Source: Lumbricus terrestris (taxonomy: Eukaryota > Annelida > Clitellata > Crassiclitellata > Lumbricidae). Taken from it: a DNA stretch of 64,000 nucleotides. Shown here in pieces: positions 53,694 through 63,606 of this stretch. Location: assembly GCA_949752735.1 (NCBI GenBank), contig OX457040.1, forward strand, positions 6,720,097 through 6,784,096, in the 5' to 3' direction. Each line of letters begins with the position of its first letter. The stretch's first letter is position 1. The position numbers and the translations under genes were made by a program. Under the pieces are notes generated by a model. That model searched no databases, was not told the DNA's origin, and saw only the letters and a program-made list of their open reading frames with translations.

Positions 53694-54744
53694 CAAGGGC
53701 GGATCCAGGGGGGGGCCAATCCGGCCATGGCCCCCCCCATTTCAAATCACCATGGGACGTGGCCCCCCCCATCCATGGTGGAGAAAAAAATTTCAGGGTG
53801 TCAGTCATGCACAGGAGAATTAATGTATAAATGTAATTAAAACCTATAATAAAAATACTGTGTAAATGTAATTAAAATCCAATCTAAGTCTCTCACGCAA
53901 TTGCATTGTCTTTATATAAAGCATCGAAATGAAACAATCTTTCAACAGTATCCAACTATGATTTATGGCATGGAATGTATGTTATTCGCGAAGCAGGACG
54001 TTTTGGCGCCGCCGTTTTGGCGCCGGACTTTTTGGCGCCGCCGTTTTGGCACCGCCGTTTTGGCGCCGGACGTTTTGGCGCCGGAATTTTTTTCTCCCTC
54101 ATTCTAAAGTATAAAAATTATCAAATTGTAGGTAATTTTAGGCGGTTCATTTACGCACATTTTGAGTTAAATTTTGTGATGATATTCCACGCCGTTCAAA
54201 AGTTATGCCCGAAATAGCTCAGAATGTATGTTCGACGTACACTCCTCACTTGATCTGAAAGGGTCAAAGCTGGTTTTTATTCGTATTAGGTAATACCACA
54301 ATTAAATTTCATTGGAGCTGGATTGCTGAAAATGTTCTTCCTTAAACTGGCGTTGCATTGATGAACAATCCAACTCCGATTTAAGCAAAAGTATGTTTGT
54401 CTGTGTTCAAAAATCTGATGTTAAGTATTTTTTGTCGAAATGTAATAAAACTTCCTTAATTGTTATATGGTATGGCAGTGAGTAGGCCTATAGTCAATGT
54501 GGTCACACGATGTACATGTAGTTAAGCTTTTGAATAATAATTGTTGCAATCGTATCTGGCATTCAATAAAATCAGAAAACTGCCGCTATATTAGAACATT
54601 AGCCGGGTACCCGGCAGGGCTTTTTTAACGTGCAGCTATACACAAAATGTGCATTTGTAATCGAATTTGTGCATTTGTAGAAGCACTTACGTACAGTTAA
54701 AACTAGCCAAAATATCATTGTCCTCCCTTTAGAAGTAATTTACC

Positions 54745-55545
54745 ATTGGTTCGAATTGTTCATTATTGCAATTATAATAAAAAGGTGTCCCACTGCAAAT
54801 GTGTGCCAACACTAAAGAAGGTGTGCAATTGCCAATTTTTGCCAACACTAAAGAAGGTGTGCTATGGCCAATTTTTGCCAACACTAAAGAAGGTGTGCTA
54901 TGGCCAATTTTTGCCAACACTAAAGAAGGTGTGCAATTGCCAATTTTTGCCAACACTAAAGAAGGTGTGCTATGGCCAATTTTTGCCAACACTAAAGAAG
55001 GTGTGCAATTGCCAATTTTTGCCAACACTAAAGAAGGTGTGTAATTGCCAATTTTTGCGAAACCTAAACAAATCCAATGGTTCGAATTGTTCATTATTGC
55101 AATTATAATAAAAAGGTGTCCCACTGCAAATGTGTGCCAACACTAAAGAAGGTGTGCAATTGCACAACTTTTTTGTACAACAGCAGTGTGCTTTAAAGCA
55201 TCATTATTTTACTTGCACACCTTTATATTACAATTGCAATAATGAACAATTCGAACCAATGGATTTGTTTAGGTTTCTAAAAAATTGGCAATTACACACC
55301 TTTTTTAGTGTTGGCAAAAATTGGCAATTGCACACCTTCTTTACTGTTGGCAAACATTTGCAGTGGGACACCTTTATATTATAATTGCAATAATGAACAA
55401 TTCGAACCAATGGATTTCTTTAGGTTTCTAAAAAATTGGCCATAGCACACCTTCTTTAGTGTTGGCAGAAATTGGCAATTGCACACCTTCTTTAGTGTTG
55501 GCAGACATTTGCAGTTGCACACCTTTTTATTATAATTGCAATTAT
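54745..55545. repeat. Palindromic 36-bp-unit arrays in copy 2
   Basis: Forward units run from 54780 to about 55060, a border block and further units to about 55160, then reverse units from about 55210 to 55525. The forward arm has about seven consecutive units against four in the corresponding arm of copy 1, with CTATGGCC variants interspersed. Confidence 0.9.
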
Positions 55546-56276
55546 GGACATTTCAAAACAATGGACTTTTTAAAAGAACTGTCGCTTTTGTCTTTAATAC
55601 ACCATATTCATTGTTGTCACTAAAGTCTGTATTTCCTCGATCTATCGTGCTAAAATCTTATGTCATCTTAAAGTTCTTATTTCTATACTAAGCTAAATAG
55701 GCCCAGTCTTAGCGGGACTTTCTCTCTTTGGTGGGCCTGTTTTTTCAATCATTCGATGTGACATCCTCTGCTTTGATCGCTTGTACTTTATTAATCTGCT
55801 ACCTCACATGTCTTATAATTTGTTATTAAATAAAGCATTTGTTTAAAAAATCCAGCTTCTATTTCGCCGCCAAAAATCTCCTTTCAGCTTCAATTGTTCA
55901 AGCATTCGTCGGAACTCCCGCCGCTTTTTCGCATTTAAAAGACTCTTCATCGAGCTTACAAATCTCAAGCGTTCTTTTCTTGATCATATCTTCCATTTCT
56001 CATGCGTTCGCTTAATAAATCCAGCTCCAATTAAACCAGGAATATTTTCATCGATCCAGCCTCAATTAACGCAACAACAAGCCGTACATTCACTTTCTAT
56101 TTCAGCAAGGATTTCGTCAATTTGTTTCACGCGTCGTATACACTGAACCGGAAATAGACTGCAAAACGCAAATGTTATAGCGCAATGGCGGCGACAAAAC
56201 GGCGGCGCCAAAACGGCGGCGCCAAAACGGCGGCGCCAAAAAGTCACGTACCGGAAGTATTTTATTTATTCTAGTC

Positions 56277-56860
56277 TTAAAAAGTCATCAGTTTTTGGGA
56301 TGCTAAATTGAACACCTTTTTTGAAACTTTCGCACGGGAGACTAAAAAGTCATCACTCCTTTCAGACGAAAAATTAAACACCTTTTTTAAGATTTCGCAG
56401 GGATGACTACAACAAGTCATCAGTTTTTTGGGATGCGAAATTAAACACCTTTTTTGATAATTTCGCACGGAAGAATAAAAAGTCATCACTCTTTTTAGAC
56501 GAAAAATTAAACACCTTTTTTAAGATTTCGCACGGATGACTACAAAAAGTCATCAGTTTTTTAATTCTAAATTGAACACCTTTTTTTGAAAATTTCGCAC
56601 GGGAGACTAAAAAGTCATCACTCCTTTTAGACGAAAAATTAAACACCTTTTTTAAGATTTCGCAGGGATTACTACAACAAGTCATCAGTTTTTTGGGATG
56701 CGAAATTAAACACCTTTTTTGAAAATTTCGCATGGATGAATAAAAAGTCATCACTCTTTTTAGACGAAAAATTAAACACCTTTTTTAAGATTTCGCACGG
56801 ATGACCAAAAAATTTCATCAGTGTTTTGGGAAGGAAAATTGAACACCCTTTTTGAAGATT
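56277..56860 (-). repeat. 133-bp higher-order array in copy 2
   Basis: Reverse complement of the array at 19262-19845, with ACACCTTTTTT in every unit. Individual units differ between the copies by substitutions and small indels. Confidence 0.9.
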
Positions 56861-57301
56861 TCCGGCGGATTACTTAAAAAAGAACATCTAGTTTTCGAGA
56901 AAGAAGTTTTTAAGTAAAGTCTATATTTATTGAGACCTTATGGCACTCTTACAAGCACTGAAAAGTACAGCTAATTTGTTAAGATAACAGCTTAAAATGC
57001 TACCATTGCAATGTGAAAATTCAAAAAGTTTCTAGTGGGGAGGGGCATATCCCCTCCCCACACCCCTCCCCTACCACTATCGGCGCTGCGCGCCTCATGA
57101 TTGTCTTCAGACGGTCAATTATCTACCCCTCCGAAAACTTCAATTCCCCCAGAGGTGGGGGCTAAATTAAACTCTGGTTTCGGCCAAAAACCACTAAAAA
57201 AAGTTCATCAGATTTTTCGGCGAAAGATCAACGAAAAAATTTCCGACCCCAGCCCAAAAATTTTTTGGCCCCCCCTTCGAAAATTCCTGGATCCGCCCTT
57301 G

Positions 57302-57453
57302 GCCATAAGACGTCAATGATGTTGCCATAAGACGTCAATGATGTTGCCATAAGACGTCAATGATGTTGCCATAAGACGTCAATGATGTTGCCATAAGACG
57401 TCAATGATGTTGCCATAAGACGTCAATGATGTTGCCATAAGACGTCAATGAAG
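57302..57453 (+). repeat. 22-bp tandem repeat abutting the hAT-like element, seven units
   Basis: GCCATAAGACGTCAATGATG plus TT starts at 57302, 57324, 57346, 57368, 57390, 57412 and 57434, essentially identical. The array begins at the first base outside the transposon. The left flank of the element (GATGTTGCCATA, to 53690) matches one unit, so the array grew from the insertion site. Confidence 0.95.
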
Positions 57454-57917
57454 ACCAGGTGTAAAAAACGTGCAGCTTGAACCGAAACCGTGAACACAAA
57501 ATGTCTAAAGCGCCACAATAATGTTATGGGTATCAGCTTATGCACGACTCACGAGCGTCGCATCAACGTGTCAAATTGGTTGTGTAATAGAGCTACAGAA
57601 AACGCTTCCGTATTTCTGAGGAACCAGAGAGGAGAAGCAGAGCAAAGGCAAATGTGGGTTTTGTTGATTTGGTGAAAGATTCAGCGGATCAGGAGACTAT
57701 AATATAGGAACTGAATGAATAAAATTAACTGCGTATCATTAATGATCAGAGTCATAAATTAATTCCTTTTTTTATCTGTCGATATCTAATAAAATAATGA
57801 CCACAGTTAAACTCTGTCAATACACCATTTATCCCAATATTTCGGCTCCTATATAAAGGCATGTAAATAATACTTTACAATTCTTGAATTCCTTATAAGC
57901 ATTTTGTTCATTTCGTC
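57454..57917. other. Unassigned; diverged repeat shared with 35.9 kb
   Basis: 57670-57735 resembles 35888-35950. The 61-codon frame 57490-57675 is not recognised. Confidence 0.4.
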
Positions 57918-58024
57918 ACCACTGGTTGCATTCTGCCAGTGCCAGTCCCAAGCCTGGATAAAGGAGGAGGTCGACGCTAATGGTCTTTGTTACCACACAG
58001 TGTCGTTAAACTGCAACTACACAC
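57918..58024 (+). repeat. SINE body (type-1 tail)
   Basis: CACCACTGGTTGCATTCTGC, CAGTGCCAGTCCCAAGCCTG, AAGGAGGAGGTCGACGCTAA and ACACAGTGTCGTTAAACTGC. The cleanest copy of this half. Confidence 0.88.
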
Positions 58025-58094
58025 ATTTCGTAACATCATGTTTAATTATATTCGGAAATATTTGAAGAATCTGTTGTCAATCAAATTATTCCCA

Positions 58095-58200
58095 CCTCTG
58101 CTCCTGTCATCTTCGGAGGTGCCAGTCCAATGCCTGGATTGAGAAGGAGGGCGAATGATCGTCTTGGTCACGACTACGAATAACCAGTGAGCTTCAGCAG
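58095..58200 (+). repeat. SINE body fragment, diverged
   Basis: GGAGGTGCCAGTCCAATGCC, TGGATTGAGAAGGAGGGCGA and GATCGTCTTGGTCACGAC. Only 75 bp after the previous copy. Confidence 0.65.
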
Positions 58201-58940
58201 ACTTGCATTGGTGGGTCCATTAACACACTGACATTGAGAGTGAGAGATAAACCGAGATCGAGACTCGTAGGGCGGACTTACTTTGTTGGTTGCTATTATA
58301 GCACCGTGTATTGCAGGCCCGTGCGTTCGGTTACTTGTTAAGATTTAAGGTTTATGTCTTCTGTCAGTTGCGTTCTTGTGAATAATTGTTTAAATTGCAT
58401 AGCTGTACGTTGTTACCGGTAGCGGTTTGTGAGATGGATTGTTTCAATAAAAGAATATTACTATTATTAGGAAATTAGAAACCAACAACCATGGCAGAAA
58501 AAAACGATTTCAACCCAATAATTATACTAGTCCTCATCAACGCCATATTAAATATTACGCGCAATTAATTGATGCAAACAAGTATTTTCATATTAATTAT
58601 ACATGCCTACGGAATGTATGCATAAATATGTAAATTCGTGTAATACATGTATATATATTAGTATATGCACGTATGCATGTGCACAATGCACATGATTGTA
58701 TTTGAACCCATGAAACAATAGCTATTCTATGGCAATAAATATTTATGGTCAATTACCTACACAAAAAAACGCGTCTATAGAACTGTACTTGTCTAATATA
58801 ATCTGCAGCATGCACATTTTTTTAATAGCGCTTCTCACAGAAGAGCCATAAAAAATAGCTCTTAGAACGGGTCTTGGTAGACAGCGAAATACGCAAGTGA
58901 ATTCGACACCAGAATATTGCTACGAACTGCAATGGGAAGG
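58201..58940. other. Possible retroelement 3' end with AATAAA
   Basis: 58250-58470 is GC-richer and ends with AATAAA (58446-58451) followed by an ATTACTATTATT tail, as at the 3' end of a retroelement or transcript. No coding upstream is recognised. The remainder is AT-rich. Confidence 0.3.
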
Positions 58941-59028
58941 ATGGATGGATCCGATTTGACCAGGGTCTATGACAACAGAGGTCGTTACCCTGGGCAGAAA
59001 TTTGCTCGGCATATTACAACACTTAAGA
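58941..59028 (+). repeat. Single fold-back arm, uninterrupted
   Basis: GGATCCGATTTGACCAGGGT, TATGACAACAGAGGTCGTTA, AGAAATTTGCTCGGCATATT and ACAACACTTAAGAGCTTTCT. It shows the intact sequence across the TTAA where the 9511-10481 element is inserted in another copy. Confidence 0.85.
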
Positions 59029-59114
59029 GCTTTCTTTTTTTTTTTTGGGAATTTCATTCAATATCTAGATGACCTACAAGCTGAAAGGGCCAATGCTGAA
59101 TTACCTTATTATCT

Positions 59115-59530
59115 CAACGCGACCAAAAGCATTTAATGCCAAATAGATCCCGCACTTAATGGTGTATAATTTGAGCTTTTGCCAACCTATAATTTGAGCT
59201 TATGCCAACTTCATAGGTTAACCCATAGAAGAACAGACATACTCAAATTACGTTGTAACGAACAAAGTGAACATCATTCGAGAAAACGGAAAATTAACTG
59301 ATTCGACCAGAAATCGAAGCAATTGACGAACTATCTAAAAGTCTTAAAGTCTTTGTTGTGCAATTCTGTGAGGTTCCAATGTAAATCGAACAGGAAGTGC
59401 GCTTTAACTGTTGTAGAACAACGAATTTTCAGAGGAAATGATTCGGCAGTGGACAGTTTGTATCGTGTGGGGTGAGTGATGACGTGTCTGGACATTGACT
59501 AGTGGGCAAGGTCTCCAGGCCTAGACTAAT
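59115..59530 (+). repeat. Dispersed repeat H, copy 2
   Basis: Direct copy of 24390-24770. The short frame is open only in its 3' part (CALTVVEQRIFRGNDSA, ending SLYRVG) with stops upstream. A TTTGAGCTT...CCAACC segment near 59165-59215 is locally duplicated. Confidence 0.8.
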
Positions 59531-59534
59531 TTAT

Positions 59535-59625
59535 GGGGCGTGGTGGTGTATTGGGTTGTGTTCGTCGCCTTGCAGCCGAATGGTTGCTGGTTCGAATCCA
59601 CCTCAAGTCGCCGCGCCTGAAAAGC
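59535..59625 (+). repeat. tRNA-derived SINE head, truncated
   Basis: GGGGCGTGGTGGTGTATTGG, GGTTCGAATCC and ACCTCAAGTCGCCGCG, then unrelated sequence. It lies at the same junction with repeat H as the SINE at 24775. Confidence 0.82.
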
Positions 59626-60828
59626 GTAGCAGCCCAATTGCTGTTCAACACTGACTCGCTCACCGCTTGATCGCTCAGTTCTGACTTACCGGGATTAAAT
59701 CTTGTCCCACCACAGAAACTCCCTCTGTGCTTAAGATATCTCCTTATTACCAATTCAACTCATTTTATACTTCTCATATCTCCAAAATATCCCAAGTTCC
59801 AACGCTTTTCAACATGGTCTATCTAGAGTGACACGTAGAGCCTCACGTTTCATAGATTGTAATTTGCGATTCGAACGATAGAACTGTTAAAATAATATTT
59901 TGCGACTTCGTATTCCTTTCCTACTATAATTCGTTAGCCGATTATATCGTCGCAAGACAATTGACGCCGTTTTAAACACCTTCTTAAACGAGATTTCTGT
60001 CCAAATATAAATCTGTTGAGTTCCGCGATGGCATGCTCCTTGATGACAAATATTATGTTTCACTTTATCGGAATGGTGAATAAGCTACTATTCAAAATGA
60101 TTTATATCAGCGAGCGGCCTTTTGAATGTTACAACTCGGTTAGGTATATCATATAATTATAGGGATCACGTAAGCGACTCTGACAGCCATTAATGTTCAC
60201 AAGTATGAACTCTATATCTCAGTACGATGCCATAGTATTGGAAAGTCCTTTCAATGTCCAAAGTCGTCCTCAAGCAGTACTTTCATAAAGATCACGCTAC
60301 ATGTATGTGTAGGTATTTCAACCAGTGCATCTAGAAGTTATATGGTGGAGCCAGTCTATAGCTTGACCACTGACTCCAACTCGAAGCCTTACCTCGGAAG
60401 ATGCATAGATTTAGCATTGCATGATTGTTCGGCCACATGACCTCCAGAATTTTTCTCTCCCAAGAATTTATTAGTTTATTTGGTGCGCAAATTGCTTCTA
60501 CACTGCTTACTTTACGAGTGCCTTGGCTATGACCTGGTTATAAAATATTACTCATTGCTCACCACAAATCACTCAAATATTCTTAAACCATAATCGATGG
60601 GTGGACCTAATTAACACTGGGCTGGAATATTTATAGAAACGAATTCATTACAGACGAATGTTGATTCATTCATTATAAAGCCACTATGCACTGAGTAAGT
60701 AAGTATGTACCTTATTGAACCGCCTGCAAACGCTTGCGTAAACATTGGATGAGAACAGAATATCACGTGTTCAATTATAAAAAAATACGAAATGTGCAAT
60801 TAAAAATCAGAGTTTGCAACTACTTTTT
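59626..60828. other. Unassigned
   Basis: ACACCTTCTT near 59976 (reverse motif variant). 60710-60760 carries GAACCGCCTGCAAACGCTTG, a tail-like string shared with about 2360 and 63010. No gene. Confidence 0.4.
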
Positions 60829-61110
60829 TTAAACACGTTTGCGTGTCCTTTTGACGTTATTCTGTAAGGTTGAAGACCACAGTTTTATTGAACAAGGCCC
60901 CACAATTGTTAAACGGGCCCTGATCCCGCGGCCAGTGAGACAGCGGTCAATGAGGCGAGCATCAGTGCGCAGGACCCTATTTAGAGACCGTATACCCCAG
61001 AGATCGGAAGTCCACTGTATATGGCGCTGCAGTAGTCCGTCCAGGCGTGAAACCGCGAACACACTGACAGGTGGTGATGCTTAACCAGGAGTCAAAGGGC
61101 GGGAAATGGC
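60829..61110 (-). pseudogene. L2-like LINE RT fragment, decayed
   Basis: The minus frame reads FAVSRLDGLLQRHIQWTSDL, then SLNRVLRTDARLIDR. The pattern F.VSRLDYC...LYGLP...L.RVLR.AARLI is the RT thumb region of L2/CR1 LINEs, here degraded (YC lost, extra residues). The overlapping plus frame is its shadow. Confidence 0.6.
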
Positions 61111-61448
61111 ATTGAGCTGTATGATCTGCGACACAGACGCAATTAGACTTATTATGGCTTCAAACCGAAATCAACCTTTCTCAGCCATGTTGTTCATAAA
61201 TGTACCAATAAGTGCTGTAAGTTTTGATATTTTATGCTAATTTGATATAATTATTTGTCAGCTGGTTATAATCGTAGAATATACTTACTAACTTGCTCAC
61301 TTATGTCTGCGTATTAATTTCATACCGGCCACTAATCGCTCATGCACATAAGTTCCATTTTATTTGCTGAATAAGAGTGTCAGATAGTCTCGCTTTCGAC
61401 CAATATGCCTAATCTTATGACTTGCAACAACGTTTCCTTCAGCGTTTA
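61111..61448. other. No recognisable feature
   Basis: Spacer with no frame or repeat of note. Confidence 0.4.
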
Positions 61449-61797
61449 CAAGGGCGGATACAGAAATTTTCGAAGGGGTGGGGTGGGGGCAAAGTTTTCG
61501 GTCTTGGGGAAAAGTTTTCGTCGTCTTGGTCGCCGAAAAATCTGATGACCTTTCTTAGTCATTTTTCGCGAACTCCCAAGAAAAGGATACCATTTTTGTC
61601 CCCAAAATAGTTGATGGCCTTTTTTTAGCCGTGCGGACCTCGTGTACGGACCTCACGGGCGTGAGGCCTACGGAGCTGCTCATTGGTGGGGGTGGGGCAC
61701 GTCAACTTTCCGAGTCAGAATAGCTGGTCAAAGATAAAGGAATTATTTTCTAAATGGGGGATCATGACCGGATTGGCCCACCCTGGATCCGCCCCTG
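61449..61797 (+). mobile_element. Short relative of the large hAT-like element (349 bp)
   Basis: Termini CAAGGGCGGATACAG and CACCCTGGATCCGCCCCTG; flanks AGCGTTTA (61441-61448) and AGTGCTTA (61798-61805) match at 6 of 8 positions with two C/T changes, a decayed TSD. The left subterminal ATTTTCGAAGGGGTGGGG and right ATGACCGGATTGGCCCACCC follow the large copies, but the arrays are absent. Confidence 0.85.
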
Positions 61798-61889
61798 AGT
61801 GCTTACATCTGTTTTCATCCGTTTTCGGGTAGAAGTACGGCGTCCCGACTAACTTGTTAGGCCTTCTATTCAACGACACCGCCATATCA

Positions 61890-61970
61890 AAGACGATCAA
61901 TGTCGCCCTCCTCCTTTATCCAGGCTTGGGACTGGCACAGGCAGAGAACAACCAGTGGCGGAGTCACTCA
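61890..61970 (-). repeat. SINE body (type-1 tail), fragment
   Basis: The plus strand reads GTCGCCCTCCTCCTTTATCC, AGGCTTGGGACTGGCACAGG and ACCAGTGGCGGAGTCAC. Confidence 0.82.
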
Positions 61971-62479
61971 TAGCTTGATGACAACGTTGCCATTAATATG
62001 TAGTGGTGGCCCTCTGGTGATTTCAGACAATTAAGACACCGTTGCCACTGGCCCTCTAGCGAATGCTATTGAATAGTTCAGAATGTCAGCCGTCTTTTTC
62101 TGCAGATGTTTGTCGACTATTAATTTTTTTCTGTCGGCAATACAATTACGATGTAAACGTTACCTTTTGATTGACTATCTGTAGCATGAATACGTAGTTT
62201 CAGCGCTCGTTAATAAGCGGGTGCCCTGCGCTAGGCTTAGAAAAGGCGCTCAATGGCGCTATGGTACAACGAAGCTGACTTTCGTCTCCCTTCTATTAAT
62301 TCAGGATTCTGTCTAGCTCTCTAAATGTAAATTAATGTACTCTACGGGTGAAAGACAACCCTCTGCAGTATCTCTTGCAAGCACAAGATGCAGCAATGCG
62401 CTAGAATCTAATACTTGACGATTTAAAAATTATTGTCGTTCGCAATCAATTCAGAGTAAATCTTACCAAAGATAGAAAA
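61971..62479. other. No recognisable feature
   Basis: Contains a local near-repeat ACCGTTGCCACTGGCCCTCT / ACGTTGCCATTAATATG...GGCCCTCTGG at 61985-62060. Nothing else. Confidence 0.4.
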
Positions 62480-62745
62480 GACCGTAATGAAAACCTACCA
62501 TTGGTCATGGATTTCGCAAAGCATTGTTTATATAGGCTCTGAAAATATTATAGAAAAGGTGTCTTGTGAAAACAGTTTTGTTATTATTATTTTATGGGTG
62601 TAACCAGGCATATGTGCACATGCAAACATGTATATATTATTATGTATGCATGAGAATTATACATATGCATACAAACCATACATACAAAAATATGCATGTG
62701 AGTATACAATGTGATTTACTTATTTCCATCAATCAATAGCACGCA
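62480..62745 (+). repeat. Dispersed repeat G, copy 2
   Basis: Partner of 17020-17290, with AAAGGTGTCTTGTG at 62555-62568 and GGGTGTAACCAGGC, GTGCACATGCAAAC downstream. Confidence 0.75.
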
Positions 62746-62809
62746 TTTTTAATATTTTAATATCGCGAGTCGCGTTATAGAACGTTAGTTTTAATCGGTT
62801 GAATTAGTT

Positions 62810-62885
62810 GTAGAGATGATTTCTTGAAAGGGCGCTATATAAATTCATATCCTGGTACTGAATGAAAGAGTGAATTGATTTCCTA
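62810..62885 (+). repeat. L2-type 3' tail fragment
   Basis: AAAGGGCGCTATATAAATTC followed by GTACTGAATGAAAGAGTGAA. Only the last part of the tail. Confidence 0.65.
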
Positions 62886-63302
62886 ATGTAGTATATTCGT
62901 TTTAATTTCAAAGACAATCAGGGTGACATACCGCACCAAGTTTACAGGTCAGAGATGTAAAATTATACACAGAAGTAATAATAAAGCTTAGTAATAATAA
63001 GTAAGTATATCTTTAAAGTACCAGCTGCAAAACGCACTCTGGTTTACAAGAATAGGCCTATATAAAACAAAAACATGACACATAAAAAACAAATACAAGA
63101 CAAATCTGGCAGCCATCAACGGCGCCAATCATATAGCTCAAGCCTATTGAGGGTAACGTCACGACAGAGTCATCTTTAGGCAAAACGTCGCTCGAGAAGC
63201 ACAAGTAAACCACCGTCGAACTCCTACGCGTTGGCTACACGAAGAGTCCAGCCGACAGTTTCTAGTACCGATTCACGATTATGGTAGTTTAACAGCATTT
63301 TC
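62886..63302. other. Tail-like string near 63010; otherwise unassigned
   Basis: AGCTGCAAAACGCACTCTGG and an AAAACAAATACAAGACAA run at 63020-63110 resemble the tail noted near 2360 and 60710. Confidence 0.4.
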
Positions 63303-63304
63303 AG

Positions 63305-63606
63305 TGTCTACAGAGCCGAGGAGCGAAGAACAGCGACGGACAGCACAACGCTGGAAACGTGGCTCTACTACGGCACGGTTTTCGATTGATGTTAATAAGA
63401 TCCTTTCTTTTCCCATTCATGTTGGCAATCGTTCGGCTATCGATAAGGACGAAGAAATAATGACGAACCTCGAACCCCTAAGCTTGAAGACCCTGCTTAT
63501 TCTTAGTCTCGACGAGGACGACCAACACAAGTGCCCTCCTTCTGAATCCATTCATTGGTCTGATACTTCCCGAGGATTACAGAGGCTGCGGCCGGAAATA
63601 ATTTGA
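63305..63606 (+). CDS. Candidate internal exon or ORF of unknown function
   Basis: An open frame of about 100 codons starting after TTTTCAG (63298-63304), which could be a splice acceptor; there is no ATG at the start. It ends TGA directly before GGTAAATAT, which has the form of a donor. The segment is GC-richer than its flanks and its peptide (TEPRSEEQRRTAQRWKRG... ...SLKTLLILSLDEDDQHK) is charged and not repeat-derived. No domain recognised. A chance ORF remains likely. Confidence 0.25.

Larger units (their letters stand above)
53694..57301 (-). mobile_element. Large non-autonomous hAT-like element, copy 2 (3608 bp)
   Basis: Termini CAAGGGCGGATCCAGG and CCTGGATCCGCCCTTG. Reverse complement of copy 1 over its whole length. 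Internal blocks mirror copy 1: GGCGCC boxes at 53999-54085 (six) and 56186-56242 (four), the palindromic 36-bp arrays at about 54745-55545 (expanded relative to copy 1), the possibly captured segment at about 55845-56180, and the 133-bp array at about 56277-56860. Flanks share GCCATA (53685-53690 and 57302-57307) but not a perfect 8-bp duplication. Confidence 0.9.

Noticed and set aside
18833..57301. Segmental duplication of a gene region instead of a transposon
   Set aside because: Inverted termini and the 8-bp GTGGCACT duplication mark element boundaries, and a third short copy exists at 61449.
58446..58451. AATAAA as a gene polyadenylation signal
   Set aside because: No coding sequence upstream; more likely a retroelement tail, and AATAAA is common in AT-rich DNA.
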